Origin: Gambelia wislizenii
Lineage: Eukaryota > Chordata > Lepidosauria > Squamata > Crotaphytidae
Length of the DNA stretch: 64,000 nt
Direction of reading: 5' to 3'
NCBI GenBank assembly: GCA_030847615.1
Contig: JAUMIR010000003.1
Coordinates: 28,766,501 to 28,830,500 of the forward strand
A program made the translations under genes and the position numbers. Positions 54,860 to 64,000 of the stretch are shown here, piece by piece. The stretch's first letter is position 1. The number at the start of each line of letters is the position of its first letter. The notes beneath the pieces were generated by a model. That model worked only from the letters and a program-made list of their open reading frames with translations, searched no databases and was not told the origin of the DNA.

Positions 54860-55690
54860 GAAAAGTATACACATGGAACCATAGAGTTGGAAGGGGCTGT
54901 AAGGGACATAGGTGCAGGATTTTCAGCTAAAGCATCCCCAAAAGGGGATTTCTTCTTCTTCTTCTTCTTCTTCTTCTTCTTCTTCTTCTTCTTCTTTTTT
55001 GAAAATGTCCAAAGAAAGAGGTCCACCAGCTCTCTAGCCAATGGGTTCCATTGCTGAATCAGTCTTACTGTCAAGAAGTTCCTTTTAATGATCAATCACA
55101 ATCTAGTCTCCTGTAACTCCAAACCATTAGATCTGGTCCAACCTTCTGGGGTAGAAGAGAACAGGCCTGCCCCCTTCTCTCCATCCTTTGAGGTATTTAA
55201 AGAGTGCAATCATGTCACCCCTTGGTCTCTTCACCAAGCTTTAGCCTTTTTCTCATGTTTTATTCTCCATACCTCTTATCATCCCTGTTGCCCTTCTCAA
55301 CCTGCTCTAACTTGTCTATACTTTTCTTAAAATGAGGTTCCCAGAAATGAATGTAGTCCTCCAGATGAGGTCTGACCAGCACAGAATATAGTGGAACTAT
55401 TACTTCCCGTGACTTAGAAACTATGCTTCTATTAATGCAGGCTAATGTAGCATTTGCCATCTTTGAGGCAGCATCACACTGATGGTTCATATTCAATTTA
55501 TGATCAGCAAAAATCCCAAGGTCCTTCTCACTGCTGATCCATGTATCTCCCAGCCTATACCTGTGCATTTGGCTTTTGCCACCTAAATATAGAATTTTGC
55601 ATATGTCTCTTGTTGAATTCATTTTATTACTTTCTTCCCATTTTTTTTAGTTTATGCAGGTCCTTTTGAATTCTCTTCCTGGCTTCCAAT
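54860..55690 (-). pseudogene. CR1 LINE 3' part (antisense)
   Basis: On the minus strand 55,622-55,260 encodes RYRLGDTWISSEKDLGIFAD, CDAASKMANATLACINRSIV and VPLYSVLVRPHLED, typical CR1 C-terminal text, continuing to the 3' end at 54,865 (CATAGAGTTGGAAGGGGCTG). A (TTC)n run at 54,950-54,996 has expanded inside it. RT motifs are absent, so it is 5'-truncated. Confidence 0.85.
54950..54996. repeat. (TTC)n microsatellite
   Basis: About 15 TTC units within the antisense CR1. Confidence 0.95.
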
Positions 55691-56087
55691 GTGTTATTCA
55701 CCCCTTTATGCAGAGAAGGAGAGGGCAGCCTGAGTGGGTCTGAGGGCCAAATTTCTCTCTGTGGACATACCTGGGCTTTCCTTCCTGCATTGTCACCAAA
55801 CTTTGATGACAAAATGTGCCACCCAACTGTAGCGGTGAATGAGGGGAAATCATTAGAATAAGGAAGAAAACCTGTCTTTTAAAAAGAGATTTCCTGTTTG
55901 CTTCCAAGTTTCAGCAACAAATCATGACAACCCATTTATAGCAAGAGTTTATGCTTTTTGTAATGACGTTCAGCACAATGTAGATATGTGTGGGGTGGTA
56001 GGATTGCCCACTGCAGAACAGGGTGTATGTGTGAGAAGTTAGCACTTCTGATTAAAGAGTAAAGACGCCAATGGCTAAAGAAATGAA
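55691..56087. other. Unannotated sequence
   Basis: Nothing recognised. Confidence 0.4.
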
Positions 56088-56102
56088 CTAAGGGTTTATT
56101 GT

Positions 56103-56187
56103 GAAGTCGAAGGCTTTCACGGCTGGCATCCATAGATTTTCCTTGGTTTTTTTCCCCCTCACAGCCTGGAAAAAAACCAAGGAAAAT
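56103..56187 (+). repeat. Hairpin interspersed repeat, copy 2, with 15-bp target duplication
   Basis: Starts GAAGTCGAAGGCTTTCACGG and ends in a perfect 22-bp inverted repeat (56,134-56,155 with 56,168-56,189) round a 12-base loop. It is flanked by CTAAGGGTTTATTGT (56,088-56,102) and CTAAAGGTTTATTGT (56,188-56,202), a 15-bp duplication with one mismatch. Confidence 0.75.
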
Positions 56188-56202
56188 CTAAAGGTTTATT
56201 GT

Positions 56203-56432
56203 AAAATCTCCATTACAGATAGGAAGGTTATCTAAGGGTGTTAAGCTAACAATGAGCTAACTAGTTTCACTTTCAGTAGAAGTTAGGAAAGTATGAGGCA
56301 GGAACAGAAGAGGAGGGGAGATTCCTTAGAATTATTCATGTTAATCTTCAGTGATTTTCTTCTCAAAGGAAGCAATTTTGTTCCCACTATGAGAAAGTCT
56401 TCAAAAACCACACAGTTTTTGAAGCCTACATA
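56203..56432. other. Unannotated spacer
   Basis: Nothing recognised. Confidence 0.4.
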
Positions 56433-56774
56433 TTCATAATTTGGGACTTATTCTGTGTAAAATTCACACAAGATTTATTTCCCACAGAAAATAGGGTTTT
56501 CTATATAAGAAACATTTTCTGTGCAGAAATATTATTTTCTGTGCAGAAAATTCAGTTTTCAATGCAAATCCATCACATGTGAATTTTGCACAGAAGGTCA
56601 CAAATTTCAGCATTTTGTGAACAAGAAACAACATTTTTCTGCACAGAAAAATAATATTTCTTCACAGAAACACCATTTTTGTTCACAAAATGCTGCTTCC
56701 TGTATAGAAAATGTTGTTTTCTGTGGAAAGTAACCAAGTGCAATTTTTGTGCAGAATAAGTCCCAAACTATGAA
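56433..56774. mobile_element. MITE with internal CTGTGCAGAAA repeats (342 bp)
   Basis: Left end TTCATAATTTGGGACTTATT and reverse-complemented right end TTCATAGTTTGGGACTTATT are terminal inverted repeats. Inside, the palindromic TTTTCTGTGCAGAAA and variants recur many times in both orientations, with TTTTGTGAACAA / TTGTTCACAAAA pairs. It has no coding capacity. A similar text style is seen at 63,770-63,960. Confidence 0.65.
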
Positions 56775-58082
56775 GATTATCAGTGGTTCTCACAACAACT
56801 ATCCATATTCAAGAATTTAAGGTCCACCAAATTCGTCAGTTGCCTTGCAGACAATTTCATTGCCCAGAAGGTAGAAGAGGCAAGAAGTGGATCAGCTATT
56901 TTTGACCTGATCCTAACTAACAGTGATGACCTGATTAAAGACATGGAAATGGTGGGATCTATAGATGGAGGTGAACATGTTTTCCTAGAGTTTGTTATAG
57001 AGAGAAAAGGGGCAGCCAACCCTAGTCAGACTAGATTTGGCTGCATACTAGATTTTAAGAAAGCTGATTTCAGTAAACTTAGGGAAATACTGAGTGTGAT
57101 CCTGTGGTAAAGAATACTAAAAAAGAAGAGAGTTCATGGTGGATGGGAAGTTCTTAAAAGTGAGATATTGAAGGCACAATTTCAAACAGTTCCAAAGAGA
57201 AGGAAAAATGTGAAATGTCTAAATAAACCATGATGACTATCTAAAGAACTTTCAACTGCTGTAAGATTTAAAGGGGTTAGGCACATGAAATTGGAAAAGG
57301 AAGAAATCAACAAGTAGGAATTCAAATGAATAGCCAGTACATGTAGGAGAATGTCAGAAAAGCCAAAGCACAGAATGAGCTCAGGCTTGCTAGAGAGGTT
57401 AAAAACAATAAAAGGCCTTTTTTGTTATGGCCATAGTAAAAGGAATAACAAGGAAATGATAGGGCCACTGCCTGGAGAAGATGGCAAAATAGTAATAGGG
57501 GACAGAGAAAAGGCAGAATTACTCAACACTTTCTCTGAAGATGCCAGCCACAGATGCAGGTGAAAGATCAGGAATAAACTCTTCCAGAACACAGCCTCAC
57601 AGCCCAGGGGGGGAAAAACCCACAGAAAACTCAACACTTTCTTTGCCATGGTATTCTTGTAAAAGAAAAAGAGTGTCCAAGCTGGGGAAAACGGAGCAGA
57701 TGTTGCAGTAGAGGAAATGCAGCACAGAATGGGTAAAGAGGTAGCATAGAAATACCTGGCTACTCCAAATGAATTCAAGTCTCCACAGCTGATGTATTAA
57801 AACATGTGGCAGAAGTAATCTCAGAACCACTGGCAATAATCTTTGAGAATTCCTGGAGAACAGGAGAAATCCCAGCATACTGAGGGATAGCAAATGTTGT
57901 CCCCATCTTTAAAAGGGGGGAAGGACCCAAATACTTACCACCCAGCCAGCCTGACATCAGTACCAGGAAAGATTCTAGATGGGATAATGAAACAGAAAGT
58001 CTGCAAATAGTTAAAAAATAATGCCATGATCCTTAAAAAAGTCAACATTGGTTTCTCAAAAACAAGTCGTGCCAGACTAATC

Positions 58083-58115
<33 letters not shown>

Positions 58116-59187
58116 GTTCTCCCCCATTCTCTCTGTGTGCGTGTATAAGATGTCTTGATTTCAGTAAGGCATTTGCCAAAGTCCCCCATGATATTCTTGC
58201 AAATAAGCTAGTAAAATTGGGCCTAAACAATGCCACTGCTGTATGGATTTGTAACTGTTGGACTGACCAAACCCAAAGGGTGCTCACCAATGGCTCCTTC
58301 ATCCTGGAGGGAAGTGACTAGTGGGGTCCTACATATTTATGTCTTTGGGCCAGTACTATTCAATATCTTTATCAATCACTTGGATCATGGAATAGAGAGC
58401 ATGCTTATCAAATTTGCAGATAATATTACAGAGCTCAGCCAAAGCTAACAAAATAAATTTCAACAGGGAGAAATGTAAGGCAGAAAAAAATTGAAATGCA
58501 CAGATAGGATGTATGACACTTTCTTGACAACAGTATAAGTGAAAGGGATCTAGGAGTCTTAGTAGGCCACAAGCTGAACATGAGTCAAAAATGTGATTTG
58601 GCAGCTGAAAAAGCCAATTTGATTCTAGGCTGCCTCAATTGAAATGTAGTGTCTAGATTGAGGGAAGTGATAGTATTATTCTATTCTGCTTTGGTCAGAC
58701 CTTACCTGGAATCCTGTGTCCAGTTCTGGGCAAAACAATCCAAGAAGGAGATTGACAAGCTGGAATATGTTCAGAGGAGGGTGACCAAAATGGTGAAAGA
58801 TCTGGAAGCCATGCCCTATGAGGAGTGGCATAGGGAGCTGGGTATGTTTAGCCTGGAGAACAGAAGGTTGAGAGGTGATATGATAACCATGTTTAAAAAT
58901 TTGAAAGCATGGCATATTAGAAGAGGGAGCAAATTTGTTTTCTGTTGTTCCAGAGACTAGAATATAGAGAGGAATTCAAAGTACAGGAAATTATATTCGA
59001 CCTAAACATTAGGTGGAACTTCCTGATGGTAACAGCTGTTTCAGAGTGTATTATGTTGCCTCAGAATGTAATGGTGAAGTCTTCTTATTTGGAAGTCTTT
59101 TAAACAGAGGATAGATGACCATCTGATGGGAGGACTTTGATTATGTATTCCTGATTGGCAGGATGTTAGTCTCTTCCAACTCTATGA
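56775..59187 (+). pseudogene. CR1 LINE, 2.4 kb, old
   Basis: Sense. 56,780-57,520 is the endonuclease-RT connector (GACCTGATCCTAACTAACAG, ACTAGATTTTAAGAAAGC). 57,660-58,450 spans the RT (GGTTTCTCAAAAACAAGTCG, CTTGATTTCAGTAAGGC, CAATATCTTTATCAATCACT, AAATTTGCAGATAATATTAC). 58,480-59,187 is the C-terminus and tail (GGTCAGACCTTACCTGGAAT, CTATGATTCTAT). The RT box reads FADN rather than FADD. It is full of stops and carries a hairpin repeat (57,535-57,628) and a CT run (58,081-58,135) in place of RT codons. Confidence 0.85.
57535..57628 (-). repeat. Hairpin repeat family, copy 3, with exact 14-bp target duplication
   Basis: The 94-bp insert in CR1 is flanked by ACTCAACACTTTCT at 57,521-57,534 and 57,629-57,642. 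On the minus strand it begins TTTCTGTGGG, contains GTTCTGGAAGAGTTTATTCC and ends GGCTGGCATCTTCAG. So it lacks the 5' GAAGTCGAAGG part but keeps the 3' end. Confidence 0.8.
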
Positions 59188-60584
59188 TTCTATTCTAACT
59201 TTCCCTGTGATACAAATAGTTGAAGAAATGTTGATATTTTACTGTTTACTTGAGTCAAGAACAAGAATAAGGAAACTAATAGAATATTGGTAAGACTAGA
59301 AACATGTCTCCAGTATGTTTCTCAACCCCGTATCACTATAGGTCTGGGAAAATAAAAAAATCCTGTGTAATCTTTCTTTTTGTATCTTTCATTTATGTAT
59401 CTGATATGTTTTATTTTAGGGCCTCACTGAGACCCTTTGGATAATAGAAACTTAATGGATAAATTGCAGGATCCTGGGTGAGTTCAATAACTCTTTCTGC
59501 TTCATTAACAGAGTTTTCCTGTACTGTTAGATCTGAAATTCATGGAGCATGCTCATTTTCTTGCTTGAGCTGAAAGGCTCATGCTTGACTTAGTAATTTC
59601 ACGTGGCAACGTATATCTCTTGATCATTTTTCACTTTGTTCTTTCACATATTGCATAATTGTCTCAACTAAATTTTACTGACATCAGATTTCAGGTAAGT
59701 TAAATATAAATGGGTTAGATATAAATTGATATCAATAAAAAATATAACTCAAAGTAGAACAATAGAACTCATGGCTTATGGAGGCTAGGGATGTAACAAA
59801 AAAAGTAGGAAATATTTGTAAAAACAAACCCAATCTTCATGGGAAGGAATTTCTCAACTCATTAAGAAACCTTTTAGGAAAATATCATTAATGTCCATTT
59901 TTTTTCACATTTCAGAACTTTAAAACATCTCTCAAAATGCTTTTTATGTGCATGTTAGCACACCACACCCCTCCCAATACTTTTATGGAAAAGGCAACAT
60001 TTTGTGAACGAAATACCATGTTTTCAAAAAAAAAAAAAATGAAAAAAAAAGAAAAGAAAAAGAAAAAGTGCAACCCCACCCCTCAAAGCTTCACACAGTA
60101 GGGAGAAGCCTTTTGATCTTTTCTGTTGCTGTTCAGAAGAATGAAATAAGTGAAAATTTGCATCCCTAACAGAAGGTAGGAAAAGAATGTTAGCAGTATT
60201 TAGAAGCAGAAGACTTTGAGCCTAATTCTGGTACTGTACTTCATATGCTGGATTACTCTCCCAAACATTCTTAGAAGCCATTTTCACCATTCACAGAGGT
60301 AGTAGAAAAGCTCCCTTATTTTCCTTTTAAAGAAAAAGAATAAGGAGAAGAAGCTGCTTAGCTCAACCACAGAAGAAGCTGCTTTGGAAATCTAGCCATT
60401 TTGCAGACTTATTCAAGGTGCTCTGGCGTCAGTGATGGCTAACATAAAAATCATCAATTGATAGTTTTCATTAATATGAATTATTCCACCCCACCCCTCA
60501 GTTGACCTATTAAATGAGGAGGGAGCCAAGAATTTCCAGATGGTGCAGAGAGAAGTTGTTTTTAAAATAAATGTATCATTTGTT
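59188..60584. other. About 1.4 kb unannotated
   Basis: 60,028-60,072 is an A-rich run. 59,440-59,700 is unrepetitive. No gene seen. Confidence 0.4.
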
Positions 60585-60990
60585 ACCTATATAAATAAAA
60601 ATACATTGTTGGTTTGTTACTGCATTACCCAAAAATAGATGAACAGGTTTTCACCAGATTTGAGGACTACATTTGAGATGGGGTTTTTTTTAATTATACT
60701 TTTTATTAATATTATTGCCAATAACAACTTATCACCATTATAGGACTTCCCCATCTGTCAAATCCCAGTTTAGTATAACAACATTTGAGATAGTTTGACT
60801 TAAAATAAAGGCTATAGAGCATACAGAAAATTCACTTGAGAGGGCATCCCAATATTTGTTGATTGGATTTTCACAGATTTTGGAGGATATGTTTAGGATA
60901 GTCAGATGTAAAATACAGGTCTATGTGGCATGCAGAAAATTCCCTTTTTGGGCCTTTTGTTCTGTTCATACAGGTACAGTGTGTTCTCTC
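60585..60990 (+). repeat. Possible Helitron-like remnant with nested L1 tail
   Basis: TATATAAATAAAAATACATTG followed by GTTTTCACCAGATTTGAGGA, and the repeated GGATTTTCACAGATTTTGGAGG later, recall non-autonomous Helitron or related repeats. I cannot see a diagnostic 3' hairpin with CTRR. A 101-bp insert (60,680-60,780) flanked by an 11-bp duplication sits within it. Confidence 0.35.
60669..60791 (-). mobile_element. Short antisense L1-type tail with 11-bp target duplication
   Basis: ACATTTGAGAT occurs at 60,669-60,679 and 60,781-60,791. Between them is a 101-bp insert whose minus strand ends with AATAAAAAGT and a poly-A run, the form of a severely truncated L1. Confidence 0.65.
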
Positions 60991-61149
60991 AAGGACAACT
61001 AAGATTGATCGGCAACACAAAGAAATATGAGTACTGAAAGAATCAGGCTCCTATCCTCCAGAGCAACTGAAACTGAATGAATGTTAAAATAGTTAATGAT
61101 TCTTTCATGTAACTGTGGGTACTTAAGCTAGTGATATAATAAAAAGGAA
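60991..61149. other. Unannotated spacer
   Basis: Nothing recognised. Confidence 0.4.
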
Positions 61150-62452
61150 ACTGGATTTGTTTGAAACAAATGTGACCTACAACAACATAATCACAAAAAG
61201 TCAACATGGGTTTCAGAGAAACAAGTCATGCCAGACTAATCTGATCTCTTTTTTTGATAAAGTTACCAGCTTGGTAGATGAAGGGAATGCTGTGGACATT
61301 GCATACCTTGATTTCAGTAAGGCCTTTGACAAGGTTCCCCATAACATTCTTGCAAACAAGCTTGTAGAATGTGGGCTAGACAAGTTAACTGTTCAATGGA
61401 TTTGTAATGGGTTGACTGGCCAAACCCAAAGGGTGCTCAGCAGTGGCTCCTCTTCGTCTTGGAAAGATGTGACCAGTGGGGTGCCACAGGGTTCTGTCCT
61501 GGGCCCAGTGCTATTCAACATCTTTATCAATGACTTAGATGAGGGAATTAGGGGCATACTTATCAAATTTGCAGATGACACCAAATTGGGAGGAGTAGCT
61601 AATACCCTAGAGGACAGGATCAAAATTCAGAATGACCTGGATAGACTGGAGACCTGGGCCAAAGCTAACAAAATGAAATTCAATACGGAGAAATGTAAAG
61701 TACTGCATTTAGGGCGGAAAAATGAAATGCATAAATATAGGATGGGAGAGACCTGGCTGAATGAGACTACGTGCGAAAGGGATCTAGGAGTCCTAGTAGA
61801 CCACAAGTTGAACATGAGCCAACAGTGTGATGGGGCAGCTAAAAAGGCCAATGCAATTTTGGGCTGAATCAATAGAAGTATAGCGTCTAGATCAAGGGAA
61901 GTAATAGTGCCACTCTATTCTGCCTTGGTCAGACCTCACTTAGAATACTGTGTCCAGTTCTGGGCACCACAATTCAGAAAGGATATTGACAAATTGGAGC
62001 GTGTCCAGAGAAGGGCAACTAAAATGGTGAAAGGTCTGGAAACGATGCCTTATGAGGAGAGACTTAGGGAGCTGGGTATGTTTAGCCTGGAAAAAAGACG
62101 GTTTAGAGGCGATATGATAGCCCTGTTTAAGTATTTGAAGGGATGTCATGCTGAGGATGGAGCATGCTTGTTTTCTGCTGCTCCAGAGACTGGAACACGG
62201 AGCAATGGGTGCAAGCTCCAGGAACAGAGATTCCACCTCAACATGAGGAGGAACGTTTTGACAGTAAGAGCTGTTCGGCAGTGGAACACACTCCCTCGGA
62301 GCGTGGTGGGGTCTCCTTCCTTGGAGGTCTTTAAACAGAGGCTGGATGGCCATCTGTCGGGGATGCTTTGATTGTGATTTCCTGCGTGGCAGGGGGTTGG
62401 ACTGGATGGCCCTCGTGGTCTCTTCCAACTCTGCAATTCTATGATTCTATGA
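61150..62452 (+). mobile_element. Young 5'-truncated CR1 LINE
   Basis: 1.3 kb of sense CR1: RT from the fingers/palm on, C-terminal domain, 3' UTR and the tail CTATGATTCTATGA. It has one in-frame stop only. Its 3' part is very close to 52,338-52,855, so both derive from a recently active subfamily. Confidence 0.9.
61157..62371 (+). pseudogene. CR1 reverse transcriptase, one in-frame stop
   Basis: Two open segments in the same frame, 61,157-61,867 and 61,907-62,371, are split by a TGA at 61,865-61,867 where other CR1 copies have Cys in the GCINRSI-like motif. The first has SQHGFQRNKSCQTNL, AYLDFSKAFDKVPHNIL (motif A), [17 protein letters not shown] (motif B) and LIKFADDTKLGG (catalytic FADD). 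The second has [19 protein letters not shown] and the C-terminal [13 protein letters not shown]. The endonuclease is lost by 5' truncation, so this copy cannot be autonomous. Confidence 0.9.
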
Positions 62453-62689
62453 ATTACAATGTGGTATTTTTCTCTTCAGGTTTCGAGCCAGCCAACTATG
62501 CCCTCTTCAAGGATATTCTATTCCTTTCTCCCCACCTCCCTACCATACCTGTTCTATATGTTTCAAGATATTCTAATGAGATCCTTCTCTAAGTTCCTCT
62601 TTAATCAGAGTTGTGCTGTTTAAAAGCAAAGATTGGCCTGATTACGGAATGTTTGGCCTGAAACATTGTGTTTTGATCATCTCTCTCTC
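62453..62689. other. Unannotated spacer with CT run
   Basis: A short (CT)n lies at 62,677-62,690 against the 3' end of the next LINE and may be its tail (AG on the LINE strand). Confidence 0.4.
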
Positions 62690-63291
62690 TTTGGCTTTTC
62701 TTCACAAACGAAGATTCAGGAAGGACTCATCCTGAGCTTTCTGCAAGCGCGCTGATGACTAAAAAGGCCAATCTGAGATAAACAAGTCTGGTTGCAGAAA
62801 GCACAGCAGTAGGTCTCCTTGGGTGATGTTTCTGGGTTGTGATTCTTTCTGCGATGTTGTTTCTCTTCAAGACTTGTTTGATGTGAGTTCTCAAATAAGG
62901 CTGCAGCATTGTGGATAGTGTGTCTCCATGCCTCCCGATGTGAGGCCAGGGCAGACCATTGTTGGTGATCAATTTGGCCGAGCCTGAGATGTTGTTTAAG
63001 GGAGTCCTTGTATCGTTTTTTTGGAGCACCCCTCTTACGCTGACCCATGGCGAGTTCACCGTAGAGTACTATTTTGGGGAGGCAATGGTCCTCCATCCTA
63101 GAAATGTACCCTGCCCACCGCAGCTGTGTTCTCAATATCATGGCCTCAATGCTGGTGATCCCTGGTTGCTCAATGACAGCAACATTCGTTGCATAGTCAG
63201 TCCAGTTTTTTTGGAACTGGATTTGTCCTTCGAGCCTGTGCAATGGATTTTTCTGGTGGAGCTCAGCCTGCACAGAACTGGCCTCACCCAT
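62690..63291 (-). pseudogene. LINE ORF2 C-terminus with zinc finger, open frame
   Basis: Minus-strand frame of 191 residues (63,291-62,716). It includes ITSIEAMILRTQLRWAGYIS, RMEDHCLPKIVLYGELAMGQ, RKRGAPKKRYKD, WSALASHREAWRHTIHNAAA and a C-terminal finger C-x2-C-x12-H-x3-C (CAFCNQTC ... FSHQRAC). The RWAGHxxRMxDxRLPKxxLYGEL block is found at the C-terminus of some non-LTR retrotransposon ORF2 proteins. The clade is not resolved. The RT is missing, so this is a 5'-truncated copy, though the remaining frame has no stop. Confidence 0.7.
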
Positions 63292-63650
63292 TAAACCAAA
63301 GGTTCATCTGCTGTGGCCTTGCAAACATGGACGTAGCAGCAAGGTCCTCGGGTCGTAGATTTGATTAGAGTTTCCTTCTCTTAGATGGTTGACCTTATCG
63401 GGTTGGACAAGGACCATCTGCCCAGGTTTGGGATTAGTGTTTTCCTTCTCCTAGGACGGCTGCCATAAGGCTAGAGAGCCCATCCTGCCCTTTGACGCAC
63501 TTTGTCAGACCCTTCAGTTTTGACCTGTCTGGCATGGGAGACCCTACTGGTGGCTATTATGCCACCGCCAGCATAGCTCAAAACATCATTAGGGTACGCA
63601 AGCCTCTCTCAAGAGGTGTTTTGATCAGCATTAGCTACAAAAGTCAATGT
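63292..63650 (-). other. Sequence upstream of the LINE fragment
   Basis: On the minus strand it lies 5' of the coding fragment and does not encode RT. It contains motifs such as AGGACCTTGCTGCTACGTCC. It may be LINE 5' sequence joined by internal deletion or an unrelated repeat. Confidence 0.3.
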
Positions 63651-64000
63651 CCCAAGCCCACTGGGCATATGAGGTTATTTGTTGCCCTCCACCTTCATTG
63701 TTTGCTTGTAGTTCTGAGACATATTGGATATATGTCTACAAGTCAGGATGAATATAGTTCTCAAATGTAAGGATAATTTTCACTGGTATTTGCACACAGG
63801 AGTGTTTGGGGAAATTAATCTGGGCAGAAATACATGTGGGTTTTTTGTGTTAAAATAATTTTTCTTTTCTCCAAAAAAAGATTTTCCACACAAAAAAAAT
63901 ATTGTTTCCAGAAACATAATTGGATTTTGATACAAAGTGTGGGCTTTGTGTACCCCCCCAACAGCTTAGCACCAAACAAAACGCATGTGTTTGTATGGAA
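63651..64000. other. AT-rich, MITE-like sequence to window end
   Basis: 63,780-63,960 has TTTGCACACAGGAGTGTTTG, GGCAGAAATACATGTGGG and TTTTCCACACAAAAAAAATA, like the interior of the 56,433 MITE. No right end is visible before the window stops. Confidence 0.35.

Overview
The window reads as nuclear DNA of a squamate reptile (a lizard or close relative; genus not resolvable from sequence alone). Reasons: many CR1 LINEs ending in the ATTCTATGATTCTATGA-type tail, an antisense tRNA-derived SINE with the squamate-type body (GAGGTCGGTAAAATGAG-like), an L2-clade LINE, L1 fragments, hAT and pogo/Tigger-like DNA elements, and a young Ty1/copia element of a kind not expected in mammals or birds. I found no convincing host protein-coding exon, rRNA, tRNA gene, CRISPR array or prokaryotic feature. 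Every long open frame I could identify belongs to a transposable element, so this looks like an intergenic or intronic stretch.

Layout. 1-9,500: a hairpin repeat (601-792), an L2-type remnant (1,001-1,480), an antisense L2 LINE (1,481-4,350), about 2 kb of apparently unique DNA, then a TIR DNA element (8,064-9,197). 9,551-11,009: an antisense solo LTR split by a LINE fragment with a 5' inversion. 11,322-11,534: a palindromic MITE. 12,362-17,923: a complete, apparently intact Ty1/copia retrotransposon (two 674-bp LTRs differing at 2 positions, AAAAA target duplication, gag and pol open). 18,150-21,540: CR1, L1-tail and SINE scraps. 21,540-29,708: a degraded sense L1 that appears to be interrupted by an antisense tyrosine-recombinase retrotransposon (23,273-29,633) with split direct repeats A1...B1-A2-B2.

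30,116-30,970: a repeat holding three tandem ~92-bp hairpin units. 32,827-35,422: a hAT-type element with a perfect 8-bp duplication, filled with nested Tigger, CR1, SINE and microsatellite sequence. 36,590-36,955: a degenerate ~53-bp minisatellite. 37,876-38,681: a sense solo LTR of the family seen at 9,551. 40,455-52,850: CR1 copies, a 321-bp foldback, a Tigger/MER2-like MITE, a second copy of the TIR element, a SINE, microsatellites and long unique stretches, one with the look of a conserved non-coding element (46,490-46,830). 54,860-64,000: mainly CR1 (antisense 54,860-55,690; sense 56,775-59,187 and 61,150-62,452), hairpin repeats with 14-15-bp target duplications, a MITE, and an antisense LINE C-terminus with a zinc finger (62,690-63,291).

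The parts work as a record of nested insertions, not as a pathway. Only the copia element looks potentially competent. The DIRS/Ngaro-like element, the L2 and the CR1s each carry visible stops, frameshifts or a damaged catalytic motif. Family names are from remembered protein and terminal motifs; no database search was possible.
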